Source: Prolixibacteraceae bacterium
GTDB lineage: Bacteria; Bacteroidota; Bacteroidia; Bacteroidales; Prolixibacteraceae
Length of the DNA stretch: 64,000 nucleotides
Direction of reading: 5' to 3'
Assembly: GCA_003506435.1 (NCBI GenBank)
Contig: DOAQ01000049.1
Coordinates: 1-64,000 of the forward strand
Part shown: positions 51,604 to 59,993 of the stretch, piece after piece
How the letters are laid out: every line of letters starts with the position of its first letter
Numbering within the stretch: position 1 is the stretch's first letter
The notes under the pieces: generated by a model
What the model was told of the DNA's origin: nothing
Databases searched by the model: none
Seen by the model: the letters and a program-made list of their open reading frames with translations, nothing else
Position numbers and translations under genes: made by a program

Positions 51604-52512
51604 ATGACCCAATATAATCTTACGCACTTAAAAGAACTGGAAGCCGAAGCCATTCACATTATCCGTGAAGTTGCAGCCGAATTTGAGAACCCGGTGATGT
51701 TGTATTCCATCGGTAAAGATTCGTCTGTGATGGTGCGTCTGGCCGAAAAAGCTTTTTACCCGGGCAAAGTGCCTTTCCCGCTGATGCACATTGATTCGAA
51801 ATGGAAATTTCGCGAGATGATTGAATTTCGCGACAGCTACACAAAAGAAAAAGGATGGGACTTGATCGTCCATTATAATAAAGAAGGGTATGAATCGGGT
51901 ATCGGTCCGTTTACCCATGGCAGCAAGGTTCATACTGATGTAATGAAAACACAGGCCTTGTTGGAAGGTCTCAGTAAATATAAATTTGATGCTGCTTTTG
52001 GTGGCGCCCGTCGCGACGAAGAAAAATCGCGTGCGAAGGAACGCATCTTTTCATTTCGCGATAAATTTCACCAGTGGGACCCGAAAAACCAACGTCCCGA
52101 ATTATGGGACATTTACAATGCAAAAGTCCACAAAGGTGAGTCGATCCGCGTATTTCCTATTTCCAACTGGACGGAACTTGATATCTGGCAATACATCCGG
52201 CTCGAAAATATACCGATTGTTCCGCTGTATTATGCCAAAGAAAGGCCCATTGTTGAAATCGACGGAAACCTGATTATGGCCGATGACGATCGCATGCCAA
52301 AAGAATTGCGCGACAAGGCAAAAATGAGAAAAGTTCGTTTCCGCACGCTGGGGTGCTATCCGCTTACCGGGGCAATTGATTCAGATGCTGATACCATCGA
52401 AGCTATTGTAGAAGAGATGATGACTGTCACCGTTTCCGAACGTACTACCCGTGTCATCGATTTCGATCAGGAAGCCAGCATGGAACAGAAGAAGAGGGAA
52501 GGATATTTTTAG
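51604..52512 (+). CDS. cysD: Sulfate adenylyltransferase subunit 2 (CysD)
   Basis: Catalytic subunit of ATP sulfurylase, forming APS from sulfate and ATP. The 302-residue protein is of the PAPS-reductase/ATP pyrophosphatase fold. The PP-loop is SIGKDSSVMVRLA (residues about 36-48). The conserved AFGGARRDEEKSRAKERIFSFRD and LGCYPLTGAIDSDA segments are present. It forms an operon with cysN, interrupted by a small inserted gene. Confidence 0.97.
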   Translation: MTQYNLTHLKELEAEAIHIIREVAAEFENPVMLYSIGKDSSVMVRLAEKAFYPGKVPFPLMHIDSKWKFREMIEFRDSYTKEKGWDLIVHYNKEGYESGIGPFTHGSKVHTDVMKTQALLEGLSKYKFDAAFGGARRDEEKSRAKERIFSFRDKFHQWDPKNQRPELWDIYNAKVHKGESIRVFPISNWTELDIWQYIRLENIPIVPLYYAKERPIVEIDGNLIMADDDRMPKELRDKAKMRKVRFRTLGCYPLTGAIDSDADTIEAIVEEMMTVTVSERTTRVIDFDQEASMEQKKREGYF

Positions 52513-52569
52513 TGATCCGGTGAAGCAGTATTCTTGTGACGCAGTATTCAATCACACAAATGGAAATAT

Positions 52570-52920
52570 ATGCTGGCAAAAAGCTTTGAAGAACTGGATG
52601 TTTGGAAAATGGCAAGAGAAATTGTCAGGGATATCTACAAGGACTTTTCTTCGTGCAGAGATTTTGAATTCAGAAATCAGATCAACAGTGCAGGAATTTC
52701 TATCATGAACAATATTGCAGAAGGCTTCTCCAGAGAGTCAAAAAAGGAATTCCATCAATTTCTAAATATCGCCAAAGGCTCTTGCGGAGAGGTGAAAAAC
52801 ATGTACTATATAGCAGAAGATCTAATCTATTTAGACAAGGATACTTCCGAAAATAGAAGAAAACGCTGTGAACACGAGAAGAATTCGTTAGCAAAAATGA
52901 TGCTTCACCTCAAAAGTTAA
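52570..52920 (+). CDS. Four-helix-bundle (S23/IVS-type) protein
   Basis: A 116-residue helical protein of the 23S-rRNA-intervening-sequence family. The signature SFEELDVWKMAREIVRDIY is at the start, and MNNIAEGFSRESKKEFHQFLNIAKGS is in the middle. The family is a standalone homopentameric helical bundle whose cellular role is not established. It is inserted between cysD and cysN, two genes whose products form one complex, so it is likely a recent insertion. The upstream start is clear. Confidence 0.88.
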   Translation: MLAKSFEELDVWKMAREIVRDIYKDFSSCRDFEFRNQINSAGISIMNNIAEGFSRESKKEFHQFLNIAKGSCGEVKNMYYIAEDLIYLDKDTSENRRKRCEHEKNSLAKMMLHLKS

Positions 52921-52959
52921 CTACTGCAACACTGCAACACAGCAACACAAAAAACTACC

Positions 52960-54891
52960 ATGACACAAAATATTGATATTAACGCTTTCTTAAATCAGGA
53001 CGAAAAGAAAGATCTTCTCCGCCTGCTCACTGCCGGATCGGTTGACGACGGCAAATCGACGCTTATTGGTCGATTGTTGTTCGACAGCAAACGTTTATAC
53101 GAAGACCAGTTGGCAGCGCTCGAACGCGACAGCAAAAGGGTAGGGCATGCAGGTGAAGAAATTGATTATGCATTGCTGCTTGATGGATTGAAAGCCGAAC
53201 GCGAACAGGGAATTACCATCGATGTTGCATACCGGTACTTCTCGACCAACAAACGGAAATTTATCATTGCCGATACGCCCGGGCACGAACAATATACACG
53301 CAACATGGTTACAGGCGCCTCTACGGCAAACCTGGCCATTATTCTGATCGATGCGACCAAAGGTGTTATCACACAAACACGTCGGCATACCTTTTTGGTT
53401 TCACTTTTGGGGATCAGACACGTGGTGCTGGCCGTCAATAAGATGGACCTGGTGAATTACGACCAAAAAATATTCGATAGCATTTGCAAAGATTACAAAG
53501 CATTTGTCACCCAGCTTGATATTCCGGACGTCCATTTCATCCCGCTTTCGGCGTTAAAAGGCGAAAATGTGGTAGACACGACCAATAAAATGCCTTGGTA
53601 TCATGGAAAAAGTATGCTCGAATTTCTGGAAACGGTACACATCAGCAGCGACCGTAATTTCGATGACATGCGTTACCCGGTTCAGTATGTGTTGCGCCCC
53701 GACCGCGATTTTCGAGGATTCTCAGCGCGTGTGGCTTCCGGAGTAATCCGTAAAGGCGAAGAAATTATGGTTCTTCCTTCCCGGAAGACTTCAAGAATAA
53801 AAAGCATTACCACGTACGATGGAGAACTGGATGAAGCTTTTCCTCCGCAATCGGTAACCATCACACTGGAAGATGAAATCGATATTTCGCGGGGCGATAT
53901 GATCGTTTATCCCGATAATCTGCCTCGTGTGGAACGCCATTTTGAGGCTATGCTGGTGTGGATGGACGAGAAACCCATGAACCCGGACACGCATTTCTTC
54001 ATTAAACATGCTAATAATACAACGAAGGTGCGGATTGACAATGTTCGCTACCGGGTGGATGTAAATACGCTGGAAAAGTCGCAGGTTAGTTATTTCTCTC
54101 TGAACGAAATAGGACGGGTGATTATGACTACCAACAAACCGATCTTTTTCGATCCTTATAAAAAGAACCGGAGTACGGGTTCATTTGTGTTGATTGATCC
54201 GGTTACCCACAACACCTGTGCGGTGGGAATGATTATCGACAAGCTGAATGCCGATGAACTACCTTCACGCATTGGAAACAAAGATGAAGAACGCCTCAAA
54301 AACCTGAAGATCGAACGGGGCGAATGCCTTATTTCAGTCAAGGAACGCCAGCAACGATACAATCAGAAAGGCGGTACGATATGGATCACCGGGTTGCATG
54401 GCTCCAAAAAGAATGACCTGGCCTTTAAGCTCGAAAAAGAACTGTTCGACCGGGGGGCAACCGTTGTTCTTCTCGACGGAAGTTCTGTACGTTCAGGCCT
54501 TTCGCGTGAACTCGACTTCTCTTCTGCCGACCGCGCTGAACACCTGCGCCGGGCAGCCGAAGTTTGCCGTTTACTGAATGACCAGGGTATTATTACCATT
54601 TGTTCGTTCATTTCTCCCGACGATCATATCCGGAAACAGGTGGCTGAAATAATCGGAGAAGACCGTTTCCTTCTTGTTTATATGGATGCAACACTGGATT
54701 ATTGCAGAAACTATAAACCACTGTTGTATCAGCAGGCAGAAGAAGGTCTTTTGGAAGATGTTCCGGGATTTCAGGTTCCCTACGAAAAACCACAGCAACC
54801 GCTCTTTTCCTTCAAACCGGAAGATAACGGCAAAAATCTTGAAACGCTGATCCGATTTTTGGAAGAAGAAAAAATATTCCCATTAGTATAA
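52960..54891 (+). CDS. cysN: Sulfate adenylyltransferase subunit 1 with degenerate APS-kinase domain (CysN-C fusion)
   Basis: GTPase subunit that drives APS formation by CysD, 643 residues. The translation-factor-like GTPase has G1 GSVDDGKST (26-34), DTPGHE (105-110) and NKMD (160-163), followed by two beta-barrel domains to about residue 465. The last ~170 residues are an APS-kinase (CysC) fold, but the P-loop reads GLHGSKKN (478-485) instead of GLSGxGKS/T, and the substrate motif is LDGSSVRSGL instead of LDGDNVRHGL. The kinase is therefore probably inactive and may act as an APS-binding or structural domain. Confidence 0.93.
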   Translation: MTQNIDINAFLNQDEKKDLLRLLTAGSVDDGKSTLIGRLLFDSKRLYEDQLAALERDSKRVGHAGEEIDYALLLDGLKAEREQGITIDVAYRYFSTNKRKFIIADTPGHEQYTRNMVTGASTANLAIILIDATKGVITQTRRHTFLVSLLGIRHVVLAVNKMDLVNYDQKIFDSICKDYKAFVTQLDIPDVHFIPLSALKGENVVDTTNKMPWYHGKSMLEFLETVHISSDRNFDDMRYPVQYVLRPDRDFRGFSARVASGVIRKGEEIMVLPSRKTSRIKSITTYDGELDEAFPPQSVTITLEDEIDISRGDMIVYPDNLPRVERHFEAMLVWMDEKPMNPDTHFFIKHANNTTKVRIDNVRYRVDVNTLEKSQVSYFSLNEIGRVIMTTNKPIFFDPYKKNRSTGSFVLIDPVTHNTCAVGMIIDKLNADELPSRIGNKDEERLKNLKIERGECLISVKERQQRYNQKGGTIWITGLHGSKKNDLAFKLEKELFDRGATVVLLDGSSVRSGLSRELDFSSADRAEHLRRAAEVCRLLNDQGIITICSFISPDDHIRKQVAEIIGEDRFLLVYMDATLDYCRNYKPLLYQQAEEGLLEDVPGFQVPYEKPQQPLFSFKPEDNGKNLETLIRFLEEEKIFPLV

Positions 54892-55528
54892 CAGCCGGGT
54901 TCATGCGAAGAAGAGTCAAGTAGTAAGTAGTCGCAGTTTTCAGTGAACAGCCGTGGGAGAGTTGCGAGTCATGAGTCATGAGTTTCGAGTATCCAAATTC
55001 TGCCTTCTGTTATCGTAGCTGTTGTCTTACTACTTACGACTCACTACTAAATCGGGTTGCGAAGCACGGGTTGCGGGTTTCATGTTTTTGTAATTATTGC
55101 ATCTCCTATGTGTCCTACTCTGCTTGGTGTGGTTTTATGAACAACTTTCGCACGAAGCAAGATAATTCATCATTCATCATTCAAAATTCATCATTCAAAA
55201 TTTTCTTCTGCCTTCTGCCTTCTGCCTTTTATCTTGAGAGTTCCTAAGTTCCTGAGTACCTCAGTGTGGTCTGTTGAAAACTGAATACTGTTTACTGCGA
55301 CTGACAACTGCGACTGGCAACTGGCTGTTTGCTCACAACTAATATCTCAGAACTCACGACTTGTCCTATTGTTTTCTTACGACTTACTACTTTTTACTTA
55401 CTGCCGGATTTAGTTTCGAGTTGTGGCTGTTAATCTATTATCTTTCATCTACTATCTAATATCTCTCATCTAATATTTAATAACAACTAACGAGTACCTA
55501 TCATCAAAATACATAAAACCAAAACACT
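54892..55528. repeat. 637-nt word-like repetitive spacer before wza
   Basis: No gene is supported here. The sequence consists of degenerate short words in tandem or near-tandem: GAGTCATGAGTCATGAGT, TTCATCATTCATCATTC, CTTCTGCCTTCTGCCTTCTG, CGACTGACAACTGCGACTG, ACTTACTACTTTTTACTTAC, ATCTACTATCTAATATCT. It contains the left arm of a long inverted repeat (55087-55332). A short open frame across part of it has no coding character. Confidence 0.65.
55087..55332 (+). repeat. Inverted repeat, left arm (modules A-B-C)
   Basis: Module A (55087-55145; contains CCTATGTGTCCTA and TGTGGTTTTATGAAC), module B (55147-55230; contains CGCACGAAGCAAGATAATTC followed by ATTC-type words and TTCTGCC words) and module C (55270-55332; contains TTGAAAACTGAATACTG) recur in opposite orientation and reversed order at 59979-60431. 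The arms enclose the wza, DUF6922, toxin-remnant and wzz genes. Confidence 0.65.
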
Positions 55529-57931
55529 ATGCGTAAACACTTTGCACTTTTCTGTTTTACAATTTTTGGATTATTGGCAACGACTTGCTTAAATGCGCAA
55601 AATCCTGCGACGGTTGATGTAAACGCATTGTCTGACCAGCAAATACAGCAGATTGTAAACGAAGTAAATTCCCGCGGACTTACTGTCGATGAAGCAGCTC
55701 AGTTAGCTCGTGCTCAGGGAGCTACTCCTGTCCAGATTGAGCAGGTTAAACGCCGCATACAGGAACTAAGCTTTTCAAAGGGAGGTTCTGTTTCTAATCC
55801 TGCTGCTGCAACTGTACAGGCAAGCGAATTCTCACGGGAAGCTTTTTCAGAAAAGGCAGTAATAAGCGCTACGCCTGAAGTAAAACGTATTTTTGGTTTT
55901 CAGTTATTTAATTCTGAAAATCTCACATTTGAACCTCCGGTAAATATACCTACCCCGCAAAACTATGTACTGGGCATTGGCGACCAGTTGCTCATTACTG
56001 TTTGGGGAGCCAGTCAAACCGCATACCAGTTGACCGTTGATCAAAACGGGGCTATCAATATACCCGACCTTGGACCCATACATATTTCAGGTATAGAATT
56101 TTCAAAAGCGCAGGAATTAATAAAGAAACGGCTGATCGCTATCTACAACGGAATGGCAGGCGCCAATCCCAATACCTACGCTGAAATCAGCATAAGCGGA
56201 CTGCGTTCGGTCAAAATAAACGTTATAGGGGAAGTAATGGCTCCCGGCACCTATACTCTTCCGGCAACTGCTTCTGCATTTAATGCGTTGTATCTTTCAG
56301 GCGGACCTAACGGGAACGGTTCGTTTCGCAACATCCGTTTGATCCGCGACAATAAAACCATCAAAACCATTGACGTATATGATTATCTTATCAATGGAAA
56401 TACAATTAATAACATACAACTCAGGGAACAAGACATTATTTACATTCCTACCTACGAAAAAAGAATTGAAGCTGCCGGGGCTTTTAAACGGACAGGACTG
56501 TTTGAACTAACAGAAAAAGAGAACTTATCGGATTTGATTCGCTATTTGGGCGGGTTTAACGATAATGCCTATCAGTTTCAACTTTCGTTGACCCGCATCA
56601 CTGGAAAAGAAAAAAAGATCATCGATATCAATCGGTCTGTTTTCGATAGTTTTGTTCCCTTTAATGGTGATTTAATCAGTGCAGGAACAATAATTGACCG
56701 GTATGAAAACCGTGTAAATATCAGCGGCGCTGTTTTTCGTCCCGGAACTTTTGAATTAACACCGGGACTGACCCTTTCGATGTTGATTGCTAATGCCCAG
56801 GGAGTGCGCGAAGATCATTTCAGCAACAGAGGGCTGATTATCCGTCTTCAGGACGATTTGTCTCCCCAAACAATTTCCTTCAATGTAAATGAAATAGTAC
56901 AGGGGAAAACCGATCTTACGCTTCAGCGCGAGGACCAGGTGATTATTGAAGATATATTTAGCATGAGACAAAAACGTACTGTGCGTATTTCCGGGCAGGT
57001 TCAGCGTCCGGGTGAGTTTGAATATACCGATGACCTGACTTTAAAAGAACTGATATTTAAAGCAGGGGGGTTTACCGAAGCGGCCAGTCAGTCATACATT
57101 GAACTGGCCCGCAGGCATACCTACGAAGAAGCCTCGAAAATGACCGACGAAATTGTTAAACTTTACCAGTTTGATATCGACCGGGAGTTAAACCTTGATA
57201 CAGAGGGTGAAAAGTTCCATCTTCAGCCATTCGATTATATTTATGTACGAAGAGCCCCTTCGTATCATGAACAAAGAACTGTTACGATTACTGGAGAAGT
57301 GCGTTATCCCGGCGACTACAGCATCAGTTCTAAAAACGAACGCATATCTGATCTCATTGTCAGGGCTGGCGGGTTTACGTCCAATGCCTTTATCAAGGGA
57401 GCACGGATGGAAAGGGCCAATAAACAAGCTGCGATCAGTAGTGAAGCTATTTCCCAGAGCGCAGAAAACAGTTCGTTGAATAAAGCAATGAATCAGATTA
57501 ACAACGAACAACTGGAGCTCCGGCTCGAAGAAATATTATCGAAACCCGGCACCGTGTACGACTATATATTAAAAGACGGCGACCGTGTTATTGTTCCTGA
57601 AATATCGCAGGAAGTACGCATTTCCGGTGAAGTGTTGAACCCGATCGGGATGGCTTATGAAGAAGGGCGAAACATGAAATATTACATCAACCATTCCGGT
57701 GGGTTCAGTCAAAAAGCCAAGAAGGGGAAAGTTTTCGTTATTTACAGCGATGGTACCACCCAGGTCACCCGTAATTTTATGTGGCATAATTACCCGCCAC
57801 TGGAACCGGGTTGCCAAATCATCATTCCTGAAAAACCGGAACGCGAGAAGACTGACCAAACAGCTAAATGGCTGGCTGTCGCAAGTACTATGTCGTCGCT
57901 GGCTGTGGCCATTTCATACCTGTTGAAGTAA
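55529..57931 (+). CDS. Wza-like SLBB polysaccharide export protein
   Basis: A periplasmic/outer-membrane polysaccharide export protein of 800 residues. A signal peptide (1-23, ending LNAQ) and a helical segment come first. A Poly_export domain follows (about 140-225; YVLGIGDQLLITVWGASQ), then at least five SLBB-type beta-grasp repeats (for example VNVIGEVMAPGTYTLP, VNISGAVFRPGTFEL, VRISGQVQRPGEFEY, VTITGEVRYPGDYS, VRISGEVLNPIGMAY). It ends in a hydrophobic helix (about 775-797). It would form the exit channel for the glycan of this locus, working with the Wzz-like protein downstream. Confidence 0.92.
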   Translation: MRKHFALFCFTIFGLLATTCLNAQNPATVDVNALSDQQIQQIVNEVNSRGLTVDEAAQLARAQGATPVQIEQVKRRIQELSFSKGGSVSNPAAATVQASEFSREAFSEKAVISATPEVKRIFGFQLFNSENLTFEPPVNIPTPQNYVLGIGDQLLITVWGASQTAYQLTVDQNGAINIPDLGPIHISGIEFSKAQELIKKRLIAIYNGMAGANPNTYAEISISGLRSVKINVIGEVMAPGTYTLPATASAFNALYLSGGPNGNGSFRNIRLIRDNKTIKTIDVYDYLINGNTINNIQLREQDIIYIPTYEKRIEAAGAFKRTGLFELTEKENLSDLIRYLGGFNDNAYQFQLSLTRITGKEKKIIDINRSVFDSFVPFNGDLISAGTIIDRYENRVNISGAVFRPGTFELTPGLTLSMLIANAQGVREDHFSNRGLIIRLQDDLSPQTISFNVNEIVQGKTDLTLQREDQVIIEDIFSMRQKRTVRISGQVQRPGEFEYTDDLTLKELIFKAGGFTEAASQSYIELARRHTYEEASKMTDEIVKLYQFDIDRELNLDTEGEKFHLQPFDYIYVRRAPSYHEQRTVTITGEVRYPGDYSISSKNERISDLIVRAGGFTSNAFIKGARMERANKQAAISSEAISQSAENSSLNKAMNQINNEQLELRLEEILSKPGTVYDYILKDGDRVIVPEISQEVRISGEVLNPIGMAYEEGRNMKYYINHSGGFSQKAKKGKVFVIYSDGTTQVTRNFMWHNYPPLEPGCQIIIPEKPEREKTDQTAKWLAVASTMSSLAVAISYLLK

Positions 57932-58222
57932 CTTATAGATTGGTTATTCTTTTTGGAATTTGTTATTTGCCCCGCTTCGGGGTTGGATTTTTCCCTTCGC
58001 GTTCCTCCTTGTCCTTTGTGGTTAAACCGGCTGTTTGCTGTTATTTCGATATTTATTGTTGGATATTCGATTTTACCACATAGTTGCAACTTGTCCCGAT
58101 GAGTGGGATAGTACACAATAGAAAATAGGATTATACGGGTTTTATACCTTCATATTCATCAAGCTGCGATATCCTGAAAATCGTTAAATTTGTATTTATT
58201 GCAAAAAATTAAAATCGACCCT
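57932..58222. other. Spacer after wza with -7 box
   Basis: No gene is seen in 291 nt. Words such as GGGGTT, TTCGCGTTCC and TTTGTGGTTAAACC are of dispersed type. A TAAATTTG box (58185-58192) lies 31 nt before the DUF6922-like start codon and would give that gene its own promoter. Confidence 0.4.
58185..58192 (+). promoter_or_regulatory. Candidate -7 box for the DUF6922-like gene
   Basis: TAAATTTG is a full TAnnTTTG match 31 nt upstream of ATG 58223. It supports 58223 over the more upstream TTG as the start. No -33 element is evident. Confidence 0.4.
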
Positions 58223-58432
58223 ATGTTTTTTGATAATTACAAATTACATCGTCAGGCACAAATCCGTGAAACATTACTTTGGGAATATGACATGACCCGG
58301 TTTAATTGGCACGATATGCGGAGCATTGTAGTTCAACGCGTTATTGAGCGTGGACGAATAAACGATTTCTTTGCCATATTAAATCTCTACGGGCTTGATG
58401 GAGTTAAAGAAGCAATCAAGCGCTTACCTTAA
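58223..58432 (+). CDS. DUF6922-like antitoxin candidate (orphan)
   Basis: A 69-residue protein with the pattern LLWEYDMTRFNWHDMRSIVVQRVIERG and FFAILNLYGLDGVKEAIKRL. Small proteins of this form commonly lie upstream of AbiEii/AbiGii-type nucleotidyltransferase toxins in Bacteroidota and are presumed antitoxins. Here the toxin that follows is truncated, so this is probably an orphaned antitoxin. It sits between wza and wzz. ATG 58223 is chosen over an in-frame TTG upstream. Confidence 0.65.
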   Translation: MFFDNYKLHRQAQIRETLLWEYDMTRFNWHDMRSIVVQRVIERGRINDFFAILNLYGLDGVKEAIKRLP

Positions 58433-58489
58433 CTCCAAAGACATGTCGTTTGTATGTTCTGTTTTTGGATTAAAAAAAGAAGATCTGAA

Positions 58490-58639
58490 ATGTTATACAA
58501 AACAACAATCGAACAGTCAACACTGGAGCTCCTGAACAAGCTGATGAGCGATGAAACCCTGAACGATTTTGTTTTAGTTGGGGGAATAGCTCTAAGTCTA
58601 AGTTTATTGACTTTCAACTTCTTTACCCCTAACCCCTAA
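58490..58639 (+). pseudogene. Truncated AbiEii-type nucleotidyltransferase toxin
   Basis: Forty-nine codons with the start of an AbiEii/AbiGii toxin (MLYKTTIEQSTLELLNKLM, then FVLVGGIALSL), normally about 200 residues or more. Directly after the GG-x-ALS nucleotidyltransferase motif the frame runs into word-like DNA (CTAAGTCTAAGT, then TTGACTTTCAACTTC) and stops. The catalytic SxDLD segment is absent, so the toxin cannot be active. The spacer to 58859 holds only similar words. Confidence 0.65.
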
Positions 58640-58859
58640 ATGGGAATTCGTTGAAAATCAATGAATTTCTCAAAGTACCCTTTATGGGTTTTTGACTCAA
58701 TATTGAACATCGGATATTCGCTATTGGGCATTTGTAACCTGAAACCTAGCTTAGTAGAAAGTAAAAAGTAGTAAGTAGTAAGCCAACAGCCGAGACGACA
58801 AACATTAGAAAACCTGAAACCTGAAACTTGAAACCCGTAACCCGTAACAATAAACTCAC
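58640..58859. repeat. Word-like spacer before wzz
   Basis: The stretch consists of degenerate words such as AGTAAAAAGTAGTAAGTAGT, AACCTGAAACCTGAAACTTG and AACCCGTAACCCGTAAC that run up to the wzz start codon. The last one resembles the heptamer found inside wzz. No promoter is clear. Confidence 0.5.
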
Positions 58860-59993
58860 ATGGATACCTTAAAAGAAACGAATACAACCCCACCAACTAC
58901 CGACGACGAAATCGATCTCATCGCTTTAGCCAAAACCCTTTGGAACGGACGTAAAACCGTTATCCGTTCGGTTATCATCTGCGCTGTTTTCGGTCTGTTC
59001 ATCGCCTTTCTTTCGCCTAAAGAATATACCGCCTCTACTGTTGTGGTACCACAAGTAGGTAAATCCTCAAAAATGGGCGGACTTTCTTCTCTTGCTGCCA
59101 TGGCAGGTTTTAATCTCGATGATATGACTAATGCAGGCGAAACCCTTTCTCCCATGGTCTATCCGCAGATTATCAGTTCCGTTCCTTTCCAGTTAGAACT
59201 GATGAATACCCCTTTTTCGTTTTCTAAAGTCGATCGTCCGGTAAGCATTTACGAATATTATACTGGAATTGAAAAACCAAATATTCTCACCCTGATAAAA
59301 AAATACACCATTGGCCTCCCCTTTGTGATTTTAAAAACCATGAGAGGGCAACCCGCAACCCGCAACCCGCAACCCGCAACAAGTCTAATCACCCTTACCG
59401 AAAAGCAGGAATCAATCCGCAAACTCATTGAAGAAAAAGTTACCCTTGAGGTTAATTCGAAAGAAGGTTATTTAACGCTGACAGCCAATATGCCCGAAGC
59501 ATCCCTCTCTGCCGAAGTTGCCCAATATGCCCGCGAACTGCTTCAAAAATACATTACCCAACTAAAGGTTGAAAAAGCAAATGATCAATTGAACTTTATT
59601 CACGACCGCTATACCGAAAAGAAAAAGGAATTTGAACAGGCGCAGGAAACTCTGGCCCATTTTCGCGATCGGAATAAAAACGTTTCTACCGCCATGGCTC
59701 GTACGGAGGAAGAACGCTTACAAAGCGAATACAATATTGCTTTCAATGTCTATTCCGAATTGGCTAAACAATTGGAACAGGCTCAAATACAGGTAAAAGA
59801 AGATACTCCGGTATTTTCCATCCTTGCTCCCGCCGTAGTTCCCCGCGAAAAGTCAAAACCAAAAAAATCGATGATCCTGACTATCTGGATATTCCTTGGT
59901 GGAGTAGCCGGTACCGGTATTGTTTTCGGAAAACAGTATGTGGGGACGATAAAGGAGAAGTGGAACGAGGAGAAAGAGAATGATGAATTTTGA
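58860..59993 (+). CDS. Wzz/chain-length-determinant protein
   Basis: A 377-residue inner-membrane polysaccharide co-polymerase. The N-terminal Wzz domain starts with transmembrane helix 1 (about 39-57) and KEYTASTVVVPQVG. A periplasmic coiled coil (about 215-300) and helix 2 (about 340-360) follow. No kinase domain is present. It sets glycan length with the upstream export protein. Two sequence oddities exist. A heptamer array (59348-59380) encodes QPATRNPQPAT inside the periplasmic domain. The last codons (ENDEF and stop) lie within the word-like inverted repeat. Confidence 0.87.
   Translation: MDTLKETNTTPPTTDDEIDLIALAKTLWNGRKTVIRSVIICAVFGLFIAFLSPKEYTASTVVVPQVGKSSKMGGLSSLAAMAGFNLDDMTNAGETLSPMVYPQIISSVPFQLELMNTPFSFSKVDRPVSIYEYYTGIEKPNILTLIKKYTIGLPFVILKTMRGQPATRNPQPATSLITLTEKQESIRKLIEEKVTLEVNSKEGYLTLTANMPEASLSAEVAQYARELLQKYITQLKVEKANDQLNFIHDRYTEKKKEFEQAQETLAHFRDRNKNVSTAMARTEEERLQSEYNIAFNVYSELAKQLEQAQIQVKEDTPVFSILAPAVVPREKSKPKKSMILTIWIFLGGVAGTGIVFGKQYVGTIKEKWNEEKENDEF
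59348..59380 (+). repeat. Heptanucleotide array (GCAACCC)x4.7 inside wzz
   Basis: Four full GCAACCC units plus GCAAC lie in frame within the wzz coding sequence. Because 7 is not a multiple of 3, gain or loss of one unit shifts the reading frame and truncates the protein; three units restore it. The same word occurs between genes nearby (near 60184-60198). Confidence 0.9.

Noticed and set aside
54978..55247. 89-codon frame in the spacer before wza
   Set aside because: It translates the word-like repeats (Phe, Ser, Cys and Tyr runs), lacks coding character and overlaps the inverted-repeat arm.
59348..59380. Short regular repeats that might suggest a CRISPR array
   Set aside because: The units are 7 nt and contiguous with no spacers, lie inside a coding sequence and have no cas genes nearby.
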